A stretch of 64,000 nucleotides of DNA. It comes from Ferruginibacter albus (lineage in GTDB: Bacteria > Bacteroidota > Bacteroidia > Chitinophagales > Chitinophagaceae). Within the stretch, counting starts at the first letter, position 1; each line of letters begins with the position of its first letter. The position numbers and the translations under genes were made by a program. Positions 26,240 to 34,445 of this stretch are shown here, in pieces. The notes below the pieces were generated by a model. It was given only the letters and a program-made list of their open reading frames with translations, ran no database searches and was not told where the DNA came from. The DNA is taken from NCBI RefSeq assembly GCF_020042285.1, contig NZ_CP083388.1, forward strand, positions 3,250,001 through 3,314,000. The letters run 5' to 3'.

Positions 26240-26818
26240 ATGACAGAAGAGCTTATGTTAGCCGGATGTCGAACAAACAATGCTGCTTCGCAGGAAGCCT
26301 TGTATAGCCGTTTTAGTCCTCGTATGCTGGGTGTCTGTTATCGTTTTGCACGAAATAAGGAAGATGCAGAAGATATGCTCCAGGAAGGCTTTATCAAAAT
26401 ATTCTCACAAATTCATCAATACCGAAACGAAGGTGCGCTGGAAGGTTGGGTAAGAAGGATCATTGTTCATACCTGTATCAATGTGCTCAAAAAAAATAAA
26501 AAATTCTCCGACAGTGTCGATATCTCTTATGCAGGCGGTTTAAAAATTACTGAAGAAAATATTCCGTCTATTGTTCAGGCAAAACAAATTGTGGAATGCA
26601 TCCGGCTACTACCGATCGGTTATCGTACGGTTTTAAACTTATATGCTATTGAGGGTTATTCTCATAAAGAAATCGCCAACATGTTGGATATTGAAGAAAG
26701 CACCAGCCGTTCGCAATACACACGAGCCAAAACAATGCTGGAAGATATTTTATTAAAGAAACACATTTTATTAAATGGTCGTCACAGCGGTGCCAATTTT
26801 GCAACTGCAACTAAATAA
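26240..26818 (+). CDS. ECF-type RNA polymerase sigma-70 factor
   Basis: This 192-residue sigma factor has region 2 (SQEALYSRFSPRMLGVCYRFARNKEDAEDMLQEGFIKIFSQI) and region 4 (RLLPIGYRTVLNLYAIEGYSHKEIANMLDIEESTSRSQYTRAKTML). Regions 1.1 and 3 are absent, as in the ECF group. It directs RNA polymerase to alternative promoters, usually held inactive by a membrane anti-sigma factor. The next gene starts three bases after its stop and encodes a membrane-spanning protein, so the two are certainly co-transcribed and probably act together. Confidence 0.93.
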   Translation: MTEELMLAGCRTNNAASQEALYSRFSPRMLGVCYRFARNKEDAEDMLQEGFIKIFSQIHQYRNEGALEGWVRRIIVHTCINVLKKNKKFSDSVDISYAGGLKITEENIPSIVQAKQIVECIRLLPIGYRTVLNLYAIEGYSHKEIANMLDIEESTSRSQYTRAKTMLEDILLKKHILLNGRHSGANFATATK

Positions 26819-26821
26819 ATA

Positions 26822-28012
26822 ATGGAGAGCAAGCTATATAGTGACAGTTTTGAAAGAATGCTGAAAGAAAATTCAGACAACTTCAGAATGTATCCCACAC
26901 AAAAAGTTTGGAAAAGCATTTACAATAATATTTCTCCCGGGCGCAAGTTTCCTTCAATACTTACCAGTCTTTTTTTAATTACAACCTTATTGGCAGTTGG
27001 TTATTGGAATACCAGTATTACTACTAATACCGTTGAGGCTGTTAGCCCGTCTTCAGCACCTGTTAAAAATGAGCCTCTTATAATAAATGTTGCAAACCGG
27101 CTTAAACAAGAAGCTATGATGGCGGTTGCCGATGCCAGGCAGAAAAACAGGTTACACTATACCGTTAGTGCAAAAAGTATTTTTGAAAATAAGCCGAGAC
27201 TTAATGTTCCTATCAATACTGTTGCACCAAATGAAGAAAATATTTCTGCAGTAAGCTCACAAAAAGAAGTTGTTGCCGTTGCTGTCAGTGAGTCTAAAGT
27301 AATTAATAAGCCATTTTTAAAAATAAAAGAATTATCTACTCCAAAAAACTATCCTGATCTTCATATTTCAAAGAAACAGGAAGACAAATTGGCCTTACAG
27401 GTTTATGCATCTCCTTATTTTGTATATACAGATAACAGAACCAGTGATATAGCTTTTGCACAGGACGCATCAAAATTCAGCCAGCCTTTATCGCTTGGAT
27501 TAGAAGCGGGGACTGCCATGCAATACCCCTTGACACATACTATCAAATTAAAGGCAGGCTTACAATTTAATTATGCCAGTTATAATTTAGAAGCTTATCA
27601 AAATTCATTTAATACAGATTTGATCCCTAAAGCAGCAGAGCTGCCTGTTACTTTACACAATGAAATGTATCAATTTTCTTTACCTATAGGTGTTGAATTT
27701 AAACTATTGCAGAATAATAATCTTCAATGGAATGCAGGTGCTACAATTCAACCAACTTATATAGCAGGCGGAAATACTTATTCATTTGCAGATAACAATG
27801 GTAATGGAAACGACCTTTCTATCTTAAACAGGTGGAATTTAAATGCCGGTTTTGAAACGTTCATTTCCTATAAGATCAAGGACATTTCCTGGCAATTTGG
27901 ACCACAGGTTCGCTACCGCTTCTCTTCTCTTTATAACAAGAATTATACACTCTCTGATGAGAAATTTGCCAACTTTGGTATTAAGTTCGGCGTAAGCAAA
28001 ACACTTCATTAA
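26822..28012 (+). CDS. Trans-envelope protein: cytosolic N terminus, one TM helix, outer-membrane-type barrel
   Basis: A 396-residue product. Residues 1-41 are hydrophilic (SDSFERMLKENSDNFRMYPTQKVWKSIYNNI), followed by one hydrophobic helix at about 43-62 (ILTSLFLITTLLAVGYW). A periplasmic linker of about 130 residues follows. From about residue 185 there are amphipathic strands like an eight-stranded outer-membrane barrel (LALQVYASPYFVYT ... FGIKFGVSKTLH). The buried position of the helix argues against a simple signal peptide. Coupling to the sigma gene suggests the N terminus may act as an anti-sigma segment; that is inference. The family of barrel proteins paired with sigma factors is common in Bacteroidota but not characterised in detail. 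Confidence 0.7.
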   Translation: MESKLYSDSFERMLKENSDNFRMYPTQKVWKSIYNNISPGRKFPSILTSLFLITTLLAVGYWNTSITTNTVEAVSPSSAPVKNEPLIINVANRLKQEAMMAVADARQKNRLHYTVSAKSIFENKPRLNVPINTVAPNEENISAVSSQKEVVAVAVSESKVINKPFLKIKELSTPKNYPDLHISKKQEDKLALQVYASPYFVYTDNRTSDIAFAQDASKFSQPLSLGLEAGTAMQYPLTHTIKLKAGLQFNYASYNLEAYQNSFNTDLIPKAAELPVTLHNEMYQFSLPIGVEFKLLQNNNLQWNAGATIQPTYIAGGNTYSFADNNGNGNDLSILNRWNLNAGFETFISYKIKDISWQFGPQVRYRFSSLYNKNYTLSDEKFANFGIKFGVSKTLH

Positions 28013-28102
28013 ATAGTTAAAAATTATATCTGTTTTCCTCCGCAATTTTTTAAATGAGGGGGCGTTTTTATATAGACAACTATAATGATTGATTTTCAAA
28101 AG

Positions 28103-28138
28103 CCGATGCTTCGTACCCTGCATCGGTTTTTGTTTTTT
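28103..28138 (+). terminator. Rho-independent terminator of the sigma-factor operon
   Basis: CCGATGC (28103-28109), a ten-base loop and GCATCGG (28120-28126), followed by TTTTTGTTTTTT. Confidence 0.8.
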
Positions 28139-28165
28139 ATTGCTTTAAGCCACTTTATTTTTCAC

Positions 28166-28195
28166 TTTGCGATTACATTGCTTTGCCTAAATTTG
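28166..28195 (+). promoter_or_regulatory. Consensus promoter, leaderless geometry
   Basis: TTTG (28166-28169), exactly 18 bases, then TAAATTTG (28188-28195), followed by only four bases before the ATG at 28200. This is among the best promoter matches in the window and implies an mRNA starting at or next to the start codon. Confidence 0.65.
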
Positions 28196-28199
28196 AAAG

Positions 28200-28805
28200 A
28201 TGAAAAATATAGTTATTGCTTTTGCCATCGTTCTTTTTTTATACAGTTGTGCCTCAAAAACGAATGATGAAACGGCAACACCTGTTCCTGTACAACCAGA
28301 AGGTGACACAACAAAACTTTCATTTTTTCCTGTTACAGACTATTTAAAAGGACAAGCCTTATTATTTGATTCGTTGCTGGTAACACCTCGCCATATTCTT
28401 ACTATTAAGGAAAAATCTGATACACAATACATGAAAAGAGAAGAATTAAAGAACATGCTGCAACCCTTCTTTTCTCCTGAAATAGGCAAAACCAATCTCA
28501 TAAAATATTATGGCGAATCAAAATTCAACGATAGAAGTTTAAATGCCATTACTTTAACGTATAGTCCCGTAACTAAAGTACCGGATAGCATCGGATTAAT
28601 GAACTGGACGGTATATGTAAATCCTGAAACCCAAAAAGTAGATAAAATATACATCGCAAAAAAAATAAAAGGTATTGCTTTGGATACGATACAGCAGTTA
28701 TTATGGCAGACAGATAAATTTGCAACTATTACTACCATTGTTACGGACACAACCGGAAAAAGCGAAGTCTTAAAAACGGAAAAATATATCTGGTCTCCTG
28801 AATAG
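28200..28805 (+). CDS. Putative lipoprotein, 201 aa
   Basis: This protein has a signal peptide with lipobox (LFLYSCASK) followed by a low-complexity linker (TNDETATPVPVQPEGDTT) and a soluble domain of about 165 residues with alternating strands (YMKREELKNMLQPFF, LNAITLTYSPVTKVPDSIGLMNWTVYVNPETQKVDKIYIAKKI). I do not recognise the family. The mature protein is likely tethered to a membrane on the periplasmic side. It lies 29 bases before uvrC, with which it may be co-transcribed, and has its own strong promoter placed for a leaderless start. Confidence 0.75.
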   Translation: MKNIVIAFAIVLFLYSCASKTNDETATPVPVQPEGDTTKLSFFPVTDYLKGQALLFDSLLVTPRHILTIKEKSDTQYMKREELKNMLQPFFSPEIGKTNLIKYYGESKFNDRSLNAITLTYSPVTKVPDSIGLMNWTVYVNPETQKVDKIYIAKKIKGIALDTIQQLLWQTDKFATITTIVTDTTGKSEVLKTEKYIWSPE

Positions 28806-28834
28806 TAGGAAAATGATATTTTCAGAACATACAA

Positions 28835-30649
28835 ATGACACAATCGGAGTTTTCAAAAATAGCATCCTCCATTCCTTTACAACCCGGCATTTATAAATAC
28901 TTTGATGCCGCAGGAGATCTGTTATATGTGGGCAAGGCTAAAAGCCTTCGCAAAAGGGTGTCCAGTTATTTTTCCAAAACATTTACATCGTATAAAACAC
29001 ACGAGCTGGTTCAACGCATTTCTTCGATTGAGTTTACTATTGTAAACAGTGAACATGATGCTTTTTTGTTGGAGAACTCTTTAATAAAGCAGTTTCAGCC
29101 CATCTTTAATATCAATTTAAAAGATGATAAAACCTATCCTTTTATTGTAATTAAGAAAGAACCTTTTTCGCGTGTGTTTTTTACCAGGAAAAAATTAAGC
29201 GATGGTTCTACTTATTTAGGTCCTTATACTTCGGTTGTAAAAACAAAGGAGTTGCTTGATTTTATAAAGCAGAATATTCCTTTACGTACCTGTAAGCTCA
29301 ACTTAACGCCAACGAATATTGCCAAAGGAAAATTTAAAGTTTGTTTAGAATATCACCTGGGTAATTGCAAAGGACCTTGTGAAGGCTTTCAAACAATAGA
29401 AGATTATAATGAAGGATTGCAACAGGTGAAAAATATTTTAAAAGGAAATCTTTCGCCGGTGAGCAGGCATTTGAAAGATGAAATGCAGGATAATATTGAA
29501 AAGCTGGAATTTGAAAAAGCAGAAATACTAAAAAAGAAATTACTAAATCTTCAACAGTATGCAGGCAAATCTGCCATTGTAAGCGACTATACAGGCACTG
29601 CGGATGTTTTCACAATTCGTGAAACGGAAGATATTGCTTATGTAAATTATCTTTCGATAAACAATGGAACAGTTATTCAAACGCAAACCATTGCCTTACA
29701 AAAAAAGCTGGACGAAACTGCAGAAGAAATTTTACCGTTAGCGATTGCGCAATTAAGAGAAACTTTCAACAGCGAAGCAAAAGAAATTATTCTTCCCTTT
29801 GCTGTGGAATATCCTGAAGAAGGAGTTTTTGTAGTAGTACCTAAAGGCGGTGATAAAAAGAAATTGATCGAGATCTCTGAAAAGAATGTGGCTTACTTTA
29901 TTGAAGAATTAAAACGAAAAAAATTAAATCATCTTGAAAATACCAACGAAGAAGATCGATTAAAAATTTTGGAAGAGCTGCAGGATTATCTTAAACTAAC
30001 CAGTTTGCCTGACCATATAGAATGCTTTGATAACTCAAATTTTCAGGGCAGTTATCCTGTATCAGCAATGGTATATTTTAAGAATGGTTTACCGGATAAG
30101 AAGAATTATAGAAAGTTCAATGTAAAAACTGTAACCGGCATTAATGATTTCGCTACCATGAAAGAAGTGGTTTACAGGCGTTATAAGCGCTTAAAAGAAG
30201 AAAATCAGCTATTGCCTCAGCTGGTTATTATTGATGGCGGTAAAGGGCAATTAAGCGCCGCTATGGAAAGTATCCAGCAACTGGAGTTAGAAGGCCAGAT
30301 GACATTGGTTGGATTAGCAAAGAATGAAGAAGAGATATTTTTTTGGGGAGATAAGGAATCTATTAAGCTTCCATGGGATAGTGAAAGCTTGAAATTAATA
30401 CGAAGAATACGAGATGAAGTGCATCGCTTTGGAATTACGTTTCACAGAAACCAGCGCAGCAAAGGAAGTTTTAAAAACGAATTGGAAGCAATTAAAGGAA
30501 TCAGCAAGATTACAGCTGATAGCCTATTAAAAAAATTTAAGTCAATAAAGAACATTCAAACAAAGAGTATTGAAGAATTGGCTGAAGTTATTGGAGTATC
30601 AAAAGCTACACTTGTTTATAAACACTTTCACGATAGTAATCCTGTTTAA
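28835..30649 (+). CDS. uvrC: Excinuclease ABC subunit C
   Basis: This 604-residue nucleotide-excision-repair nuclease makes the 3' and 5' incisions in the UvrB-DNA complex. The N-terminal GIY-YIG nuclease domain is visible (LQPGIYKYFDAAGDLLYVGKAKSLRKRVSSYF). It is followed by a cysteine cluster (CLEYHLGNCKGPCEGF), the UVR UvrB-binding helix (DNIEKLEFEKAEILKKKLLNL), the RNase H-like nuclease (IECFDNSNFQGSYPVSAMVYF, LVIIDGGKGQLSAA), and C-terminal helix-hairpin-helix motifs (AIKGISKITADSLLKKFKSIKNI). The length is normal and the gene looks intact. Confidence 0.95.
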   Translation: MTQSEFSKIASSIPLQPGIYKYFDAAGDLLYVGKAKSLRKRVSSYFSKTFTSYKTHELVQRISSIEFTIVNSEHDAFLLENSLIKQFQPIFNINLKDDKTYPFIVIKKEPFSRVFFTRKKLSDGSTYLGPYTSVVKTKELLDFIKQNIPLRTCKLNLTPTNIAKGKFKVCLEYHLGNCKGPCEGFQTIEDYNEGLQQVKNILKGNLSPVSRHLKDEMQDNIEKLEFEKAEILKKKLLNLQQYAGKSAIVSDYTGTADVFTIRETEDIAYVNYLSINNGTVIQTQTIALQKKLDETAEEILPLAIAQLRETFNSEAKEIILPFAVEYPEEGVFVVVPKGGDKKKLIEISEKNVAYFIEELKRKKLNHLENTNEEDRLKILEELQDYLKLTSLPDHIECFDNSNFQGSYPVSAMVYFKNGLPDKKNYRKFNVKTVTGINDFATMKEVVYRRYKRLKEENQLLPQLVIIDGGKGQLSAAMESIQQLELEGQMTLVGLAKNEEEIFFWGDKESIKLPWDSESLKLIRRIRDEVHRFGITFHRNQRSKGSFKNELEAIKGISKITADSLLKKFKSIKNIQTKSIEELAEVIGVSKATLVYKHFHDSNPV

Positions 30650-30708
30650 AAAACAAGGGGCTGGATAGAAATCCGGCCCCGCTTTAAAATCCAATATCCT
30701 ATGAAAAA
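30645..30708 (-). ncRNA. Candidate small RNA between uvrC and gldN
   Basis: On the minus strand a consensus -7 box TATCTTTG (30715-30722) is followed about 50 bases later by a strong hairpin with a TTGTTTTTT tail. The hairpin arms are at 30657-30666 and 30671-30680, ten pairs with one G-U and a four-base loop. This would give a transcript of about 60 bases. gldN already has its own terminator at 30816-30850, and the T-run points away from uvrC, so the hairpin serves neither gene. The -33 region is only weakly matched (TTTT). No homologous RNA family is recognised. Confidence 0.35.
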
Positions 30709-30714
30709 CCAAGG

Positions 30715-30722
30715 CAAAGATA
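30715..30722 (-). promoter_or_regulatory. -7 box of the candidate small RNA
   Basis: TATCTTTG on the minus strand, an exact TAnnTTTG match, the same octamer as in the mnmA and giant-esterase promoters. Confidence 0.4.
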
Positions 30723-30815
30723 ATTGAAAATGCATTTTACGACTAAAACTAGCCTGGTTTTTTCTATATAAAGTACTTAACAAAAGTCAAGTGTATATTA
30801 GTGAACCTTATGTAT

Positions 30816-30850
30816 AAAAAAAAGCTCTTCATAAATGAAGAGCTTTTTTT
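30816..30850. terminator. Bidirectional terminator after gldN
   Basis: Runs of A, then GCTCTTCAT, AA, ATGAAGAGC and a run of T form a long perfect hairpin that can terminate transcription in both directions. It ends the gldKLMN operon, 20 bases after the gldN stop. Confidence 0.85.
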
Positions 30851-30869
30851 AAAATCAATTTTGATCAGA

Positions 30870-31901
30870 TTAATATTGCCACAAATCTTGCTCGTAGTTG
30901 AATATTTTATCTTTAATATTTTCTCCTTCTAACAATTGAAAAAGAGTATTGTCCTTTAAACCAGGCATATTCTTTAAATCCTGATCATAAGGGTTATCCA
31001 TGGAACTCTTATATATTCTACCGCTAAACATTCTGTTCTCAAATAATTCTTCCCAGCTCATTCTTGCTCCGTAGTTTTTACCATTATAAGTATCGTATTT
31101 AGCAAATACAGGTCTCATATCAGGATAATAAACCCAGAATAATTCAGTTTGGCCAAGATTTATACCTTGAGAACTAATTACATTCATTACGGGAGCTATT
31201 CCTAATATGCGCCAAACCAAGGTTGAAGTTTCTTTATCAAAAACAACTTCTTCTTTAATATGGAATTTATAAATAGAATCCCAGTTGATCTCCCTAGCTT
31301 TCATTACAACACCTATTTCATTACCCAAAGAATCATATTGTTTTACAGGTATTGGTTCTCCACCAATAGCTTTAGCAACATCAGCCTTTGTCATAGGAGT
31401 AGTAAACCTGTCATCTACACTACTAAACACTGTTACAACACTATCCTGAATTGCCTGCAACAAGATGGAAATAAAACGTTGATTACCGTTATTTTCATCC
31501 GCTGCGTAACGGAAAGGTAAATTCATTTTCTCTCTTGCATCTATTTCCCGCCATAAACGTTGCCTGTAAACCGCATCATCTGCACGAATATGATCATAGG
31601 GTAATGGTGTTCTATCTCTTATCGCATCATCATCAACAGACGCATCACGGCGCAAAGATTTAAGAACCTGTTTAATAGGCAAGCTATCATTTACCGGAGC
31701 AGGAGCTGCCGCAGCCGGAGCAGGAGTTGCTACTGAATCTACCGCAGCCGTAGGACTAACTTTTGTTTTAGTCTTCGACTTTGTAGTCTTTCTTGTAGTG
31801 CTTCTTTTGGTAGCAGTTCTCTTCTTTTGGGCATCTGCTACATTAGCAAACGCTCCAATACAAATGATAAAGAAAAGACACCTTACTAAATACTTTTTCA
31901 T
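30870..31901 (-). CDS. gldN: T9SS/gliding protein GldN
   Basis: This 343-residue protein has a signal peptide (CLFFIICIGAFANVADAQ), a basic Lys/Thr-rich then Pro/Ala-rich linker (residues 25-75), and the conserved GldN/PorN domain from about residue 85: RTPLPYDHIRADDAVYRQRLWREIDAREKMNLPF, then VFDKETSTLVWRILGIAP, TELFWVYYPDMRPVF and SWEELFENRMFSGRIYKSS. GldN forms the periplasmic ring with GldK under the outer membrane in the T9SS. It is the last gene of gldKLMN, 20 bases after gldM, with a strong terminator behind it. Confidence 0.95.
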   Translation of the reverse strand: MKKYLVRCLFFIICIGAFANVADAQKKRTATKRSTTRKTTKSKTKTKVSPTAAVDSVATPAPAAAAPAPVNDSLPIKQVLKSLRRDASVDDDAIRDRTPLPYDHIRADDAVYRQRLWREIDAREKMNLPFRYAADENNGNQRFISILLQAIQDSVVTVFSSVDDRFTTPMTKADVAKAIGGEPIPVKQYDSLGNEIGVVMKAREINWDSIYKFHIKEEVVFDKETSTLVWRILGIAPVMNVISSQGINLGQTELFWVYYPDMRPVFAKYDTYNGKNYGARMSWEELFENRMFSGRIYKSSMDNPYDQDLKNMPGLKDNTLFQLLEGENIKDKIFNYEQDLWQY

Positions 31902-31921
31902 ACTGAGAATATTAAATTATA

Positions 31922-33463
31922 TTAATACAAAGTAAACGATTTACCTTCTATTACTCTTACACCATCTGGTCCGGAAACTTTTACGTTGTCAAAAGTGATT
32001 GAACTACCAGGTCCACACCTTTGCATATATGTAGCAAGTGGTGCTAAACTAGGTCCATTTATTGATGCAGTAATAACGTTGCTGAAGTTTGCTCCTGAGA
32101 AATAAACAGTAGCACTGATAACATTATAATGTACATCATAGATAAAATCAGGTCCCATATCAGCACGGCAGAACTGCTGGCTTTTAAATTCAACAGACGC
32201 CATACGTGCTTTACCTGGTCCTACTTTAATTTCAGGTTCAGGAATTCTTTTGATACGGAAAGGTAAAGTAATTGAAGTACTTCCTTGAGGAGATACAGTA
32301 ATGGAACATTCACCCGGAGCTGTTACTTTAACAGTACCATGTGCGCCATTCATTGAAACGGAACAGTTGTTACCACTTACTTTTGTTCTATCCATACCTG
32401 TTGGAGAACCAACTGTAATTGGGTTATCCAAACCAATGTAGAATACATTCAGCTTATCCAAAGAAACACTTGCTCCTGCAGGTTTACCTACTGTATAAGG
32501 TATATCAGTGTCTAAGTTATCTTTTGTTCCATCAGGTTTTGTATATACAATAGAAACGTGTACTTTTTGATCTCCGCCGCCGCTGGCTGTAATTTCTTTT
32601 GTTGCAACACCTTCATCGTTTAAAGCAACTGGAGTTCCGCCGATAGAAATTTGAGGTTGTACCGCATCATTAAATGCACCCACACCTGCAGTAACAGTCA
32701 TTTTTTCTCCAGGCATTAAATAAGTAGAGCTTGTTGTAGCGATAGGTTTAAACTTATTAAAAACTAATTTAACTGCGCCAACTTGTGTGTGACAGTAAGT
32801 AGCTTCTAAATTCTCAGCATTTTTTATGTTATTCTGAAATTTACTTAATAAAGTTAACGCTGCAACAGTAGGAGTCATGTGAAAATAGCCTTCAGTAAAT
32901 TCCTTTTCTTTTCCATCCTGTCCAATAGGATTGCTTGCATCTACAGGGAAATTTTTTGTATAAGCTGCCGCTATTCCTGTATCAATACCTAGCATGTCTT
33001 TTTTGTATGCATTCAATTTATTTTGCAATTCAACGCCTTTATTACCACCGCCAGGTCCGTTACCAAATAAGCGAGTAGCAGCTTCCAGATCAGACTCATT
33101 GAATACAGGAACTTCGTTACCTGATTCATCTTTCTGCATTTTTAATCCTGCTTCCTTTTTAAGAGCATCTTTTAAATCGTCTATGTATTTATACATATCG
33201 TCAGACAATTTTTTTACCTGTTCAGCTTTAGCATTCCAGATAGTTGCTTTTTCTTTTGTACCTGCGTCATTCATTTTTTCTTTTAATGACTCATAAATAG
33301 TAGCGTTTGAGTTTGCGATATTCTTATTTGACGTTTGCAAACTTTTATCAACTACTTTAAAAGCGTTCAAAATTTCCGACGAAACGTTTAAAGCCAGTAA
33401 GGCTGTCAACACCAGGTACATGATGTTGATCATCTTCTGTCGGGGCTCTTTAGGTAAAGCCAT
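31922..33463 (-). CDS. gldM: T9SS/gliding motor shaft protein GldM
   Basis: This 513-residue protein begins with a short cytosolic segment and one transmembrane helix (PRQKMINIMYLVLTALLALNVSSEILNAF), the GldM signature. Helical and beta-rich periplasmic domains follow, with D1-D4 style segments such as YLMPGEKMTVTAGVGAF, GGGDQKVHVSIVYTKPDG, LDKLNVFYIGLDNPITVG and GVRVIEGKSFTLY. GldM forms a dimer spanning the periplasm that transmits proton-driven rotation from GldL to the GldKN ring. It lies 57 bases after gldL and 20 before gldN. Confidence 0.95.
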   Translation of the reverse strand: MALPKEPRQKMINIMYLVLTALLALNVSSEILNAFKVVDKSLQTSNKNIANSNATIYESLKEKMNDAGTKEKATIWNAKAEQVKKLSDDMYKYIDDLKDALKKEAGLKMQKDESGNEVPVFNESDLEAATRLFGNGPGGGNKGVELQNKLNAYKKDMLGIDTGIAAAYTKNFPVDASNPIGQDGKEKEFTEGYFHMTPTVAALTLLSKFQNNIKNAENLEATYCHTQVGAVKLVFNKFKPIATTSSTYLMPGEKMTVTAGVGAFNDAVQPQISIGGTPVALNDEGVATKEITASGGGDQKVHVSIVYTKPDGTKDNLDTDIPYTVGKPAGASVSLDKLNVFYIGLDNPITVGSPTGMDRTKVSGNNCSVSMNGAHGTVKVTAPGECSITVSPQGSTSITLPFRIKRIPEPEIKVGPGKARMASVEFKSQQFCRADMGPDFIYDVHYNVISATVYFSGANFSNVITASINGPSLAPLATYMQRCGPGSSITFDNVKVSGPDGVRVIEGKSFTLY

Positions 33464-33520
33464 AGTATTTTAAATTTACGGTTGTTGTTTGAAATTAATT
33501 TTATAAATCACCAAGGAGTC

Positions 33521-34294
33521 TTATTGACGACCTTGCATTGCAGTCAGCATATTACCATATACTGAATTCAATTTGCTAAGGTTAGTAGCCAAAGCACCAA
33601 TTTGTTCTTTTGCTTTCTTAGCATCTTCTACGCTTCCGGTTAAAGATTCACTAGCTTCCGCTAATTTACCGTAGAAGTTGTTTAATGATTTCAAGTGGTT
33701 GTTGCTTTCTTTCAATTCCAATTCGTAAATAGTATTTAAAGAACCTAAGTTTTTGGTTAATACCTGTACTTGTTCGTGGAAACCTCTTGCACTTTCAGAA
33801 GCATTGTTAAAGGATGCCATTGTAGCTGCACTGTTTGTAAAGGCAGTTGCCATAGAACCGATAGCTGTTGTAGCTTCTTTAGTTTTAGCAGAAAAATCGC
33901 CTGTTGATTTTACAACATCTCCAATTTCAGTCATGTTGTTAACAGTACCGCCTAATTTATTAAATCCTTCTCCTAATTTTTTCAAATTAGTAGGAGTAAT
34001 ATCAGCTTCCTGTAACATTTTATCTAAAGAACCTAAAGCAGGATTTGCTTCAGCTCCTAATTTTGCACCGCCCGGTAAATGAACTTCCTGGTCATCAATT
34101 GCAGGAAATATTAAATAAAGCACACCATAACCTAAGAAGATCACAGCCTCTGTATAAAGACCAATCTTAAGCCATAAATCGGCGATTGGAGTATGAAGAA
34201 TTTTTTGAAGAGCACCAAAGATAACCGCTGCTGCTGCTATTGATACACCTACGTCGAAGATTTTGCTTACTTTAGGAGGAATTGCTGCTGCCAT
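33521..34294 (-). CDS. gldL: T9SS/gliding motor proton-channel protein GldL
   Basis: This 257-residue protein has two transmembrane helices near the N terminus (VGVSIAAAAVIFGALQKI and IGLYTEAVIFLGYGVLYLIF). Glu49 in the second helix (YTEAV) aligns with the glutamate needed for proton-motive-force use in Flavobacterium johnsoniae GldL. A long cytosolic coiled-coil/helical tail follows (residues 95-257). GldL forms a pentamer around the GldM dimer. It follows gldK after a 151-base gap, the largest in the operon, in which no terminator hairpin is seen. Confidence 0.95.
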   Translation of the reverse strand: MAAAIPPKVSKIFDVGVSIAAAAVIFGALQKILHTPIADLWLKIGLYTEAVIFLGYGVLYLIFPAIDDQEVHLPGGAKLGAEANPALGSLDKMLQEADITPTNLKKLGEGFNKLGGTVNNMTEIGDVVKSTGDFSAKTKEATTAIGSMATAFTNSAATMASFNNASESARGFHEQVQVLTKNLGSLNTIYELELKESNNHLKSLNNFYGKLAEASESLTGSVEDAKKAKEQIGALATNLSKLNSVYGNMLTAMQGRQ

Positions 34295-34445
34295 TTTTTT
34301 CGTTTTTAGAATTGATTAATTTTAATTAAAGACAAAATATTTAAATAGTTAATTACGATTTTACAATAAGTACCCCTTAAGCCTAAACTTATAAGCCATA
34401 AGATACTTCTCTAATTAGTTAGTTATAAACTTTTGGAATTTTTTT

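Noticed and set aside
28085-28267. 60-aa ORF between the barrel protein and the lipoprotein
   Set aside because: It spans a terminator hairpin and a promoter and overlaps the next gene in another frame, so it is a chance ORF.
30657-30680. Hairpin as the uvrC terminator
   Set aside because: On the plus strand it is followed by GCTTTAAAATCC, with no T-run. The T-run is on the minus strand, which fits a minus-strand transcript instead.
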